64,000 nucleotides of DNA from Monodelphis domestica. Taxonomy: Eukaryota > Chordata > Mammalia > Didelphimorphia > Didelphidae. Below are positions 54,985-64,000 of this stretch, in pieces. The translations under genes and the position numbers were made by a program. Where the stretch lies: positions 81,047,483 through 81,111,482 of the forward strand of contig NC_077232.1 of NCBI RefSeq assembly GCF_027887165.1. Reading direction: 5' to 3'. The number at the start of each line of letters is the position of its first letter. Positions within the stretch are counted from its first letter, which is position 1. The notes beneath the pieces are model-generated. The model was not told the origin of the DNA and ran no database searches. It saw only the letters and a program-made list of their open reading frames with translations.

Positions 54985-55940
54985 TTGTTGAGCCAAATGA
55001 GAACTAGTCAGTCCAGAAAAAGGCAATGGGAACAATGATGCCACAAGATTATCAGTTGAAGGAAATGGTATTTTTATCCTGGGGAAGAGAACGCTTATGG
55101 GAGGAAGGAAGAATAATCAATATCCTGAAGGATTTAAGATTAGAAAGTAGAGAGCAGATTAGACTTCTTTTTTTTAAAATCCTGAATTTAACTAACCAAA
55201 TAAAACAAATGTTTCCACGTATGTAGTAGACCAGGAAAAAGGGAATTATTATTATTATCACGCAGTTTGCTTTTCCTTTAAAAATATTAATTCAATAAGT
55301 AACTTTCAAAGTTATCTTGCTTGTCTATGATTCTTTCTGACCTTTCTTTTCTCTTCTGTGAATTTTTAACACTCAATAACTCTTTTCCCTACTTAATCTC
55401 TGCCCCCTTTCTATCCCTCCACATTGAAAAAAGAAAGGCAAAACCCTTGTAACAAGTGTGCGCAGTGAAGCAAAACTAATTCTCACACAAGTCATCTCTG
55501 AAAAGTCATCTGTCTTATTCTATATCTTCTCTGCCAGGAGCTGGGGAGCACACTTTAACATCAATTTTCTGGAAATGTAGCTGGTAGGTGTTTGGAATTC
55601 CTAAACCTTTCCACGTTGTTTTTCGTTATAATGTTGTGATTCTATCAGTTGTCTTCCTAGTTATGGCCACTTCACACTGCACCAGTTCATAGAACTTTTC
55701 TCAGTTTTCTTTGTAACCAGGAGGGATGATTAAACCTTCTACTTGATCCCAGAAGACAACTAGGAACAATGAATGGAAATTGCAGAGAGGCAGATTTAAG
55801 CTTCCTAACAATTAGGACTGTCCCAAAGTGGAATGCATTGCCTTGAGAGGGAGTGAATTCTCATCACTGGGGGTTCCCAGGTGGAGGTTGGATGACTTCA
55901 TGTTGAGGGTATTCTTGGACCAGATGCCCTTACTATTCTT
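54985..55940 (+). repeat. L3/CR1-type LINE 3' end, split by an L1
   Basis: Left part: gtatttttatcctggggaag, tatcctgaaggatttaagat, gcagattagacttc. Right part from about 55728: cttgatcccagaagacaact, gaacaatgaatggaaattgc, gcagatttaagcttcctaac, aagtggaatgcattgccttg. The order matches the ancient L3/CR1 3' region. An old minus-strand L1 occupies about 55165-55725. Confidence 0.78.
55165..55725 (-). mobile_element. Old L1 nested in the L3/CR1 copy
   Basis: T-run at 55166-55175, ctttcaaagttatcttgctt, ccctccacattgaaaaaaga, gttgtttttcgttataatgt, cactgcaccagttcatagaa. Similar gattagacttct/gattaaaccttct flanks suggest a TSD. Confidence 0.75.
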
Positions 55941-56149
55941 CTATCTCTGAGATTCCATCTTTTCCCACTAGCTTGGGCCTCCTCTCCTGGCTCTGTGACT
56001 ACGAAAGTGACTATCCGTTTCTTAGAATAGTAGTTGGAAAATTAAAAGGGACGTTAGATTTGATCCAGTCCAACCCCTTAGTTTTTAGCAAGGAATAAAC
56101 TAGACCCACGAGAAGACTAATAACTTGCCCAGTCTCAGAGATGGGGAGA

Positions 56150-56380
56150 GGGAGTTAGATGGCACCACAGATAAAATGGTGGACCTGGAGTCAGGAAGAC
56201 ACATCTTCCTGAGTGCAAATCTGGTCTCAGACACTTACTAGCTGTGTGACTCTGGGTTTACCTCAGCTTCCTCATCTACAAAATGGGCTGGAGAAGTAAA
56301 TGGCAAGTTACTACAGTATCTGTACCAAGAAAACCCCAAATCGAGACACAACACGAAGGATTAGACATGTCTGAACACTT
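56150..56380 (+). repeat. MAR1 SINE, full
   Basis: gttagatggcaccacagata, cctggagtcaggaagacaca, ctgtgtgactctgggtttac, gctggagaagtaaatggcaa, accaagaaaaccccaaat. Confidence 0.9.
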
Positions 56381-56409
56381 TCAGCGTCTTAATCCTGTCT
56401 CCTTTCCTT

Positions 56410-56602
56410 TACTAAACTCTTAACCTTCTGTCTTAGAATCTATATTAAGAATCAGTTCCAAGGCAGAAGAGTAGTAAAGGCTAGGCAATTGGGGTTAAGT
56501 GACTTACCCAGGGTGACTCAGGTAGGCAGTGTCTGAGGTAAAATTTTAACCCACCTCCTTCTCCAGATCTGGCTCTACCCACTGAACCATCTAGCTGCCG
56601 CT
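56410..56602 (-). repeat. tRNA-headed SINE close to the CpG island
   Basis: ctcttaaccttctgtcttag, gttccaaggcagaagagtag, aaccatctagctgccgc. It ends about 280 bp before the island. Confidence 0.9.
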
Positions 56603-56752
56603 CCTACCCCTTTCCCGCTCTATCAAGTTCCCTGGGTATAACTTTCTCCGATGTAGGGAAACATCTTTTATCTACCAACTGATCTCCCAGAGCTGTTTCG
56701 GGGAACCTATAGGGCTAACGGATACGAGAGTGCAGGAGAAAGTCTATTGCTT

Positions 56753-56760
56753 ATGCAAAT
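56753..56760 (+). promoter_or_regulatory. Octamer motif ATGCAAAT
   Basis: Perfect POU/Oct consensus about 130 bp upstream of the CpG-rich region, in sequence that belongs to no recognised repeat. Confidence 0.5.
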
Positions 56761-57103
56761 GTAAGTTATTTCTCCCTCCCGATTTGCCTGAAGTAGTGGG
56801 GGAGGGACGCCAGATAAAGCTGTTCAAGTAATTTCTGGTTAGCTCGGGGGTGAGGGGACAGTGAAGATAGAGGGTGTCTTTAAGGAAGGAGGCGGAGGAG
56901 TGGGACTGGGAGTGGGTGTGGGAGGAGCCTGGGGCTGGGGCAGGTGGAAGGAGGCGGGGGCACGCGGCCTGTGGGGCGGGCTGGGAGGCGGAGGCGCCCG
57001 ATCCCCAACCAGAGCTCGCGCCGCAGCGGGAGCCGGAGCCGGAGCCGGAGCCGGACAGGAGATTTCTTCGGTCACTGGAGTCCGCGCCTCTGTGCTGACC
57101 CAG

Positions 57104-57202
57104 ATGAGATCGCTGCCTGGTGCTGCTGAGCGCCACCAGGTGCGCTCCACGTCCCCACACCCATGCGCTCCCCACGAGGAACCAGCAGCTCTGGGGTTCT
57201 GA
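57104..57202 (+). CDS. Possible upstream ORF, 32 residues
   Basis: Opens MRSLPGAAERHQ and closes at 57200-57202, before the better-placed ATG at 57242. If the transcript begins upstream, this would act as an uORF. Its A at -1 to -3 context (cagATGa) is moderate. Confidence 0.25.
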   Translation: MRSLPGAAERHQVRSTSPHPCAPHEEPAALGF

Positions 57203-57241
57203 GAACTCTCCTCAGGCTGAACCGCGCCCCCAGCCGCTGAG

Positions 57242-57291
57242 ATGGAGATTGGGAGGTACCCTCGGTCCCGGCGCCCCCAGCCTCGCCCCTG
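57242..57291 (+). CDS. Candidate first coding exon, 50 nt, gene unidentified
   Basis: ATG in strong context (G at -3 and G at +4, gagATGg) opens MEIGRYPRSRRPQPRP, an arginine/proline-rich start, and runs into a strong splice donor (ctg|gtaagg, GT at 57292-57293). Without splicing the frame stops two codons later (TGG TAA), so it is only meaningful as a spliced exon with phase 2. I do not recognise the protein. The exon could equally be purely 5' UTR. The next exon is not visible in the remaining 6.7 kb. Confidence 0.4.
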
Positions 57292-57297
57292 GTAAGG
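57292..57297 (+). promoter_or_regulatory. Candidate 5' splice site
   Basis: gtaagg following ctg, close to the GTAAGT consensus, at the 3' side of the CpG-dense core. Confidence 0.55.
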
Positions 57298-57500
57298 CAC
57301 GCCCCCCATCTGGCTCGCTTCGAGGAAGGGGGGAACATGCTCTTTGGCCCCAGCGGGTGCTGGGAGGAGGTAGTGGGTGAGTGTCCCAGGCCAGGCCGGT
57401 GCCGCCTACTGGATGCCTGGGGCCTCGGAAGGGCTGGGAGTCACCGTCACTCTTGGCGCCTTCCTCTCGTGAATCCAGGTGTTGCAACCGGGAGCGGGAG

Positions 57501-57531
57501 TGGTGGTGGTGGTGGTGGTGGTGGTGGTGGA
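57501..57531 (+). repeat. (GGT)n trinucleotide run
   Basis: About ten perfect ggt units at the downstream edge of the CpG island, probably intronic. Confidence 0.95.
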
Positions 57532-57599
57532 AGGAGCCCTGACCTGGGAGCCGCAGATTTTCGGGCTGGCAGGGACATTAGCTAGCAGTTAGTGCAACT

Positions 57600-57695
57600 C
57601 CTTGGTTTAACAGATGGGGAAACAGGTCCCCAGAGGGTTCACGAATTGCCCACTTCTCCACTTAGCGATAGAGCTAAGATTCTGGTAAGGAATCT
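57600..57695 (-). repeat. MIR-like remnant
   Basis: cagatggggaaacaggtccc, cacgaattgcccacttctcc: reverse MIR core wording. Confidence 0.5.
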
Positions 57696-57700
57696 TACGT

Positions 57701-57719
57701 CGGCCCTCTGCTGCCACCG
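57701..57719 (-). promoter_or_regulatory. Candidate CTCF-binding motif
   Basis: The minus strand reads ggtggcagcagagggccg, 11 of 12 core positions of the CTCF consensus, about 400 bp downstream of the candidate exon. Confidence 0.45.
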
Positions 57720-57739
57720 CTCCTTGGGTCATACAGCAT

Positions 57740-57835
57740 TGCTTCTCTTTATTGTGTGATCTTAGGCAAGTCCTTTCCTCTCCACAAGTGTCAGTTTCTT
57801 CATCCATAAAACAGGAGTCCCTCTCATGGAGTCCT
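57740..57835 (+). repeat. MIR 3' part
   Basis: gtgtgatcttaggcaagtcc, gtcagtttcttcatccataa. Confidence 0.6.
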
Positions 57836-57959
57836 ACAGATGCTTTGTTAGCTCCGGAGGGCTGTAAATTAACCTTTTCCTTTCTACAGTAAGTTTATAA
57901 AATGGACTCACGAAAGTCCACTTAAGTAAGTTATGCAAGTGTTCGTCTTCCTTATGAAA

Positions 57960-58210
57960 AAAGGAAGCCTTGGGGAAATAGTGATTTCGCAGAGACTCAG
58001 AATTAGTGGCTTGCCCAGGATCACTCAGCCAACAAGTTTTAGAGCTGGGATTCAAACCAGGTCTCCTGGACCCAAGTGGGTGCTTGATCTGCTCCTGTTG
58101 GACTGATCAGCTACAGCCAGACGCACTGTATGTACATTGCCTCCTCCCATATGGTGATGGTCATTTTGGTCCTCTTGGAGTGCAAAGGACAACAACCAAC
58201 CTGGCCCCAG
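57960..58210 (-). repeat. MIR-like core followed by a family X-like end
   Basis: ggcttgcccaggatcactca, ggattcaaaccaggtctcct (reverse MIR), then ttttggtcctcttggagtgc and aaaggacaacaacc, matching the end seen at 10000-10030. Confidence 0.55.
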
Positions 58211-60300
58211 GGATCTGGTGTTCTTTCCATGACACCAGAAAGGCTAAAAAATAGGATTTAGTAGGAGTGTTGGTCTCCTTTTCTGTATGAAGGGGTTAAT
58301 GATTCCTGCTCTATCTCCCTCACAGGGTTGTGAGTGAATTATAGGAACAGTAGCTTTTATGATCAGTTTTCTCCTGTGTCAAATGGGGGTGGGCTGGGAA
58401 CACTTGAACAGGCCAGGGCTTAATTGCAGAAATTTCATGCCAGACAAAACTGTAAGGAACTTGAAGGTGGCTAGAAATGGATTTTCCAACCAAGAGCCAG
58501 ACATCCCCCGAAACAAGAAGTACATATGGGTTCAGATTTTGAATCAAAGATCTTCTATGTGTGACCTCTGGACAAGTCACTATGCCTCCAGAACCTCAGT
58601 TTGCTTATCTGGAAAATGAGGGCATTGAACTGGGTTCAGTTCAATCCAAATATTTATTAGTTTCTATTCTGGGCAAAGCATCTATATCTGGGAATACAGA
58701 CAAAAAAGCTACACTGGGGAAATGTAGCATGTTACAAAGATATATGTAAGTACCAGATCACTTAAGGATGGAAAAAGCACTGCCTGAAGATACTAAGTGG
58801 CTTTTTAGGTGTCACTTGGATGGGTATTATTTTACTAAAATGGTCAATGGACCAAATAAAATGGAGTATTTAAGAAAACCAACTCAGAACAACTGATTTT
58901 CTTCCTTTCATTTTATAGCCTCTCTTTCCCCTCCACCTCCAGCCCCAATTTCCCCAGCAAACCATCTCTTTGTAACAAAGAAAGAGACAAAAAGTTAGAC
59001 TGGGTAGCAGGGAAGTAGCAAAGGTTTTCCTTTCAGTCTTTCTGATGTTAGAAGAACCTCTGCCCTTTTAGAGTTTGATGTTGTTCCTGAATAGGATATG
59101 GGATCCGGGAGGCCATGGTTATTTCAGATTGTCTTTAAAATCATCTATAAAATCCTTTCTCTTACTGCCTGGTTCTGTGCACTGGGATTTGGCCCAAAGC
59201 AGAGCATGTCTTATTCAGGGGAGGCCCAGGGAGCTGGCAGTTGATATGTTTGGTCTCTTTTGAAACCAATTGCGGAAACTATGCCCTTGGCTTGCATGTC
59301 TCATCAAAATAAGCAATAATGACATCTTTATGTGGCACCTGGAAGAAGTTCAGAGGGTTTTTCCACTACCAACACCCTCACCCCCCCTCCCCTCAGCCAA
59401 AAGCCTTGGGGTGAGGAGAGAATGCTTAGGAGTTTTACTTTGGGTTTGCCCAGTTTTTGTTAGGAAAAGATTAGTTTAGTGGGTGAAGCTTTTGAAGGCA
59501 TTGTTGCAGATTTTGCCTGCAGACCCCGACTTGGGAACAAATGTGTTCCAAAAGTTTGTTTGTAAGGCCATTGTTTGGAACTTGGACCACAGTTCCCTTA
59601 GCAACGGTATTTGGAGTTATGGCCATAGTCCCAGGGAAGCCCACAAAAGCCCATTTTATTCCCAGTGTAGCTGAACTCTACGCCTGAGATGAGATGTGAG
59701 TTTTGGAAGCAGAATGCCTTTGCAATAAAGGGGGAGCGGTCTCTTCCTCTTTTCCAGGGCTAGAGCTGATGGGAGCTCGCCATTTAGCACTTAGCACAGT
59801 GCCTAACACATAGTAGGCACTTACTAAATGTTTATTGGCTGCCATCTTCCCAACTTGGCTCCTAGTGTTACCTTTGGGCTCCCCCTTTAATGCTTTCTGC
59901 TCCTGCCCAGTCCCCAGCTTCCTTTCTCAAAGTATTCTCTCTACTAGATAGTTGCCTGCCTCGATTCTCTCCCAATCAGAGCACTCTTTCATTCCCTTAG
60001 TGCACAGGACCTCAGCTAAGTTACTGCTTCATAGGACATGGTGGGCAGGAACCTCAAAAAGGCTGGATAATACCAGCTGTGATTAATTTGTAGTTGGCAC
60101 AAGAGAAGTTTTGGAGTTGCGTAGATTTTGAAATAGAGGTCATCTAGTCCAATATCCTTGTGGTTTAAACTGTGGAAACTGCCCAGAGAGGCTGACTTAC
60201 CCAAGGTGATGTCAAAGCTGTTATATTCAAACCCAGGACCTCTGGACCTCAATTTATAGCTCTTTGTAGCTAATGCCAGAACCTTGAAAGCTAATAGCCT
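58211..60300. other. Putative intronic DNA with scattered old repeats
   Basis: MIR-like piece at 58555-58625 (gacctctggacaagtcacta), L2-type 3' end at 59780-59840 (tagcacagtgcctaacacat, taaatgtttattggctgc) and a reverse MIR near 60140-60250. No second exon can be supported by sequence alone. Confidence 0.5.
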
Positions 60301-60312
60301 TGAAAGAAGCCC

Positions 60313-60440
60313 AAGCTCAGATGCTTCCTAGCCATGCGACCCTGGGCAAGTCACATAACCCCCTTACCACTCTTCTGCCTTGAAACCAGTTTGCAGTATT
60401 GACTCTAAGACGGAAAGTATGGGCTTAAAAAGAAAGAAGG
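60313..60440 (+). repeat. 5'-truncated tRNA-headed SINE
   Basis: agatgcttcctagccatgcg, accctgggcaagtcacataa, gcagtattgactctaagacg, then an A-rich tail. Confidence 0.9.
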
Positions 60441-60579
60441 AGCCTATGTCCTGTTGCAGACTTTTAGCTTCCATGAGTACATTCCATATCTTAAATATAA
60501 AACAAACTTAAAGATTTTCATTCATACAGATATGAGAGAGGATAAAATGCATGACTACAAGCATTTCAGCATCATGGAA

Positions 60580-60760
60580 AAGGGACTGGATTTGGAGTCA
60601 GTAGACATCAGTTGTAGTTGCCCTTCTCTGTCACTTAACTAGCTTTGACATCTCTGGAAAAAAATCTTTTCCTCTCTAAACCGCAGTTTCTTCATCTATA
60701 AAATGGGGATAGATAACACTAGCATTTCCTGGCTCACAGGAAAATTGTGAGGAAAGATGA
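60580..60760 (+). repeat. MIR
   Basis: gactggatttggagtcagta, gcagtttcttcatctataaa, atggggatagataac. Confidence 0.65.
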
Positions 60761-60902
60761 TTGCGCATCACTAGCTCATCTTTATATGAAGTTGATGCCC
60801 CTGAATGATGGGCAGTGGGGGTCATGCCTGAAGCAGGGCTGGTGGTCTGGGGGGAGCACTGGTAGTGATCAAGGTGGTGGCTTGCCTGACATATACCATC
60901 TT

Positions 60903-61082
60903 CTCTCTCCCCATTCTCTCTCCCTCTCTCTTTCCCTCTCCTCTCTCTCTTTCTCTCTCTCTCCCTCTCCTTCTCCTCCCCCCTCCCTCTCTCCCTCTCT
61001 TTCCCTCTCCTCTCTCTCTCTCTCTCTCTCTCTCCCTCTCCTTCCCCCCCTCCCTCTCTCTCTTCCTCTCTCCCTCTCTCCT
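60903..61082 (+). repeat. (CT)n/(CCCTCT)n pyrimidine tract
   Basis: About 180 bases, almost all pyrimidine on the plus strand. It explains the S/L/P-rich plus and R/E-rich minus open frames here. Confidence 0.96.
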
Positions 61083-61204
61083 AGAAAGTCTAGGAAGGAC
61101 ATTTGATTTTCTATAGTATCTAGGACATTCACACCATGCATTGTACTTAACTTGAGTATACATATCTTTCTTATTAGAATGAATTGATTCTATTTCAGTG
61201 CAGG

Positions 61205-61443
61205 ACTCAATGACTGAGTAGATAAGGGAAATGGCTTTGGAATCAGGAAGATCCTAGTCCATATCCTCTGATACTAAATAGCTATGTGACTAGGGGCAAA
61301 TCATTGAACCTCTTTGAACCTCAGTTTCCTCATCTGTGAAATGGGAATACCTATAGTCTCTACCTTACCAAGTTGTGAATTTCAAATGAAATAATGCTCA
61401 TAAAGTGCTTTTAAAACTTTAAAACATTATATAAATGTCAGAT
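61205..61443 (+). repeat. MIR/MAR1 SINE, full
   Basis: tttggaatcaggaagatcct, gctatgtgactaggggcaaa, ctcagtttcctcatctgtga, aaaactttaaaacattatat. Confidence 0.82.
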
Positions 61444-61661
61444 ATTGGAAGACAAACACACACAGAAGGAGGCAAGGACATGTTAAAATCCTAAGTTGTA
61501 CATGATCACCAAAATGGATGTTATGAACAATTTATAAGCTGCAAAAATCCTCCCAGTAGGAGAGGTTGGTTTTAAGTGGTGATGGTTAAGAAAGGCTTCC
61601 AGTTGGAAGGGCAACTTGGTCTGGTCTTGAAAAATAACCCACTTTTCTTTAGTATATTAAG

Positions 61662-61828
61662 TTTATTTTTTTTAACCCTTGCCTTCTGTCTTAGTACCCA
61701 TTCGAAGAGGGAAAAGCAGCAAGGGCTAGGCAATTGGGGTTAAGTGACTTGTCCAGGATCACACAACTAGGAAATGACTGAATTTGAATCTAGATCCTCC
61801 AGATTCCAGGCCTTTAGCTGCCCCTTGC
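61662..61828 (-). repeat. tRNA-headed SINE, internally deleted
   Basis: ttttttttaacccttgcctt, gggttaagtgacttgtccag, ggcctttagctgcccctt. The first part of the head is shortened. Confidence 0.88.
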
Positions 61829-61859
61829 TGAGATTTTACAATGTCCTTTCTTCCCAATA

Positions 61860-62160
61860 ATTCATGTCTCATTTAATAGATGAGGCAGCTGAGGCCCAGA
61901 GATAGTGACTTATCTAAAAGTTGCAGAGCTGGGACTGAAATTTAAGTCTTCCAGTTCCGCACAGGATATTCTGCCCAATGACTCCAGGCTGCATTTGAAG
62001 TCAGAGGGCTAGGGCTCCTGACTCTGCTCTTTACAGACTCTCTGACTCTGACAGATCTTCTGCTTCTGGATTCTCTTGGTTTCATTTGTAAAATGAAGGG
62101 TTTAGCAATCAGTGACCTCATAGCACCCTTCCAAGTTCAAATCAATTATCTTATGACATT
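61860..62160. repeat. MIR-like remnants
   Basis: atagatgaggcagctgaggc and gcagagctgggactgaaatt (reverse MIR), then a forward MIR end (tttcatttgtaaaatgaagg). Confidence 0.55.
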
Positions 62161-62280
62161 AACGTATAACTTTATGGTTTATACATCATACCTTTTGATC
62201 TTGTAACTACCCTGAGAGTCAAGTCAGCAAGCTTTTATTAAGAAATTATTACAGTTATTATTAAGAAAGTATTACAGGAA

Positions 62281-62476
62281 AGGCAGCTGGGTGGCTCAGT
62301 GGATTGAGAGCCAGGACCAGACATGAGAAGTCCTGAGTTCAGATCTAGCTTCAGATACTCCCTAGCTGTGTGACCCTGAACAAATCATTTAAACCCCCTT
62401 GCCCAGCCCTTACTGTTCTTCAGCCTTGGAACCAATACACAATATTGACTCTAAAATGGGAGGTAAGGAGTTTTAA
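62281..62476 (+). repeat. tRNA-headed SINE
   Basis: ggcagctgggtggctcagtg, gagttcagatctagcttcag, gaaccaatacacaatattga, with a T-rich variant tail. Confidence 0.92.
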
Positions 62477-62499
62477 TTTTTTTTTAAATAGCTTATTTT

Positions 62500-62758
62500 G
62501 GGAAGAGCAGCTTAGGTAGTTCAGTGGATACAGAAGATGACCTGAAGATGAGAGGTCCTGGGTTCGAATTTGACCTCAGACACTTCCTAGCTATGTGATT
62601 GACCCTGGTTAAAGGATTTAACCCTGTTTGCTCAGTTTCCTCATCTGTCAAATGAGCTGGAGAAGGAAATGGCAAACCAGTTCAGTATCTCTGCCAAGAA
62701 AATACCAAATGAGGTCAAGAAGAGTCAGACATGATTGAAAACCATTGAACAACATTAT
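62500..62758 (+). repeat. MAR1 SINE, full
   Basis: gagcagcttaggtagttcag, cctgggttcgaatttgacct, gagaaggaaatggcaaacca, ctctgccaagaaaatacc, agagtcagacatgattg. Confidence 0.92.
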
Positions 62759-63146
62759 CCTATTGAAATCTTTCAAAAAAAGTGCTAGTGAAAGAAGAGC
62801 TCTGAACCCAATAGTTTTCCTTATAAAAAACAAGTTTCTGTTTCTTGCGTGCACATGCCTGGTAAACATTTTGAGTAGGGGCTACAAAAAGGCTTCCTGG
62901 GATTGAAAAAAGGTTGGAAACCCCTGGACTTGAAACCCAGCTCATCTACATTAGCTGGAAACATCAAAGCCTCTCTGGGACTTTGTTTCCTTATCTTTTA
63001 AATGAGGGGAATGGATTCCATAATATCTAAGGTGACTTTTGGCTCTCCTATGACTTACCCAAGATCTCCTTGCTAGTGAGTGAATGAGCCCCAAGTAGAG
63101 CTGAACTGCTGTGAGCCAAAGATTCTGAGGCAGTCAATAAGCATTT

Positions 63147-63330
63147 AGAGACTCAGTGGATAGAGAGCCAGTCCTGGAGACAGGAGGTTCTGTGTTCAAA
63201 TCTGGCCTGACATTTTCCTAGCAGTGTGACTCTGGGCAAGTCTACTTAACTCCCATTGCCTTGTCTTTACTACTCTTTTGCCTTAGAACTACTAGATAGT
63301 GTTAATTCTAAGATGGAAAGTAAGGGTTTT
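63147..63330 (+). repeat. tRNA-headed SINE, target of a tiny L1
   Basis: agactcagtggatagagagc, tgtgttcaaatctggcctga, gtgttaattctaagatggaa. The tail is duplicated around the L1 that follows. Confidence 0.9.
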
Positions 63331-63454
63331 TCCCAGTGGAATTGCTCATTGGCTATGAGAGGGGGAGTGGGAGGAAGGGAGGGAAAGAACATGAATCATG
63401 TAACCACGGAAAAACATTCTAAATTAATTAAATAAACTTACAAAATAAAAAAAA
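63331..63454 (+). mobile_element. Severely 5'-truncated L1 (124 bp) with TSD
   Basis: Only the last part of the L1 3' UTR: gtggaattgctcattggcta, ggagtgggaggaagggaggg, catgaatcatgtaaccacgg and an A-rich tail. The direct repeat ggaaagtaaggg(g)tttt is at 63315-63330 and 63455-63471. Confidence 0.93.
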
Positions 63455-63605
63455 GGAAAGTAAGGGGTTTTGTTTCTTTGCTTGATTTTAGGGTGTGAAG
63501 GGGTAGGAAAGAAGACATACAAATATTGGAATGGTGGGGATAGTTGGGACTAGATTGTGAAGGGTTTTTGAATATCAGAGAGGATATTCATTTTCTTCTG
63601 TAGGT

Positions 63606-63775
63606 GATGGCTAGGTGTTTCAATGGAGTACTGGGTCTGGAGTCAGGATCTAGTGTCAGAGACTTACCAGCTGTGTGACCCTGGGCAAGTCACTTAACCA
63701 GTTTGCCTCGGTTTCATCATCTGTAAAATGAGCTGGAGAAGGAAATGGTAAGCCACTCTAATATCTTTGCTGATA
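63606..63775 (+). repeat. MAR1 SINE, 3' end lost
   Basis: gatggctaggtgtttcaatg, gggtctggagtcaggatcta, gaccctgggcaagtcactta, gagaaggaaatggtaagcca, stopping at atatctttgct. Confidence 0.88.
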
Positions 63776-64000
63776 ATATTTGGATTCACTCAGGAAATGC
63801 ATGTCAGGAAATCTGTATCATAAATGGAAGTAACTGCTGTTACACCCTTTTCATGGAAATTTTCTAGATTGTTCACATGCCTTGTAACTGATGTAACAAA
63901 ATCAACTCCCATATTATATTTGTTTTAATAATTTCTGTTTGGGCTATCTCATAGCTATTTTTTTTTTTTTTTGCAATTTAACTTATCCAAACTGTAAGTA
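63776..64000. other. AT-rich end of the window, nothing recognised
   Basis: No gene or clear repeat; a T-run at 63958-63972. Confidence 0.4.

Larger units (their letters stand above)
56880..57560 (+). promoter_or_regulatory. CpG island, candidate promoter
   Basis: The only GC- and CpG-rich stretch in the window outside the L1 5' UTR. CpGs are dense from about 56940 to 57330. It has a GC box near 56972-56981 (ggggcgggct), several GGGTG/GGAGG elements, a (ggagcc)n run at 57028-57056 and no TATA box, all usual for a mammalian CpG-island promoter. No repeat family explains it. Confidence 0.8.

Noticed and set aside
56744..57338. Proline/alanine-rich ORFs of 143 and 156 codons on the minus strand of the CpG island
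   Set aside because: GC-rich DNA has few stops, so long frames are expected on both strands; no minus-strand start or donor of matching quality was seen. A minus-strand transcript is not excluded.
60747..61163. 119- and 113-codon ORFs on opposite strands
   Set aside because: Both are translations of the CT-rich tract at 60903-61082.
1..64000. CRISPR arrays, operons, prokaryotic signals
   Set aside because: None seen; the repeat content is that of a mammalian nuclear genome.

Overview
This is a vertebrate nuclear, non-coding window, almost certainly from a marsupial (opossum-like; species is inference). The evidence is the repeat content: more than 20 copies of a tRNA-headed SINE of about 200 bp typical of marsupial genomes, MAR1/CORE-SINE copies with the GAGAAGGAAATGGCAAACCA-type tail, marsupial-style L1 3' ends, and older L2, L3/CR1, MIR and hAT-Charlie remnants. 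No bacterial genes, operons or CRISPR arrays are present. Nearly all ORFs in the window are repeat-derived or chance.

Layout. 1-15 kb: old repeats, nested and inverted L1 tails (3.1-4.2 kb), paired SINEs (5.7-6.7 kb), one candidate CTCF site (8.45 kb). 15.6-17.3 kb: a decayed L1 carrying a solo LTR and a second L1. 17.3-30 kb: SINEs, truncated L1s, TG and GA microsatellites. 30.3-32.7 kb: a minus-strand L1 with complete-looking 5' UTR, intact ORF1 and only the start of ORF2, 3'-truncated yet flanked by a target-site duplication (TSD). 34.6-37 kb: simple repeats and three hAT elements. 38.1-39.6 kb: a 5'-truncated young L1 with an apparent 3' transduction. 40.0-40.7 kb: a solo LTR cleanly splitting an older repeat. 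42.7-48.1 kb: a pile of minus-strand L1 fragments. 49.0-50.1 kb: two related solo LTRs tail to tail, each with its own 4-bp TSD. 51-56.6 kb: SINEs, an L3/CR1 copy split by an L1. 56.88-57.56 kb: the only non-repeat CpG island, with GC box, upstream octamer motif, a short ORF in strong start context and a good splice donor; this is the best candidate for a real promoter and first exon, on the plus strand. 57.6-64 kb: sequence that would be its first intron, again full of SINEs.

The window therefore reads as a gene-poor flank followed by the start of one unidentified gene, and its main value is a legible record of transposon insertions. Insertion boundaries were found by eye from direct repeats; family names are by recalled resemblance and no database was searched.
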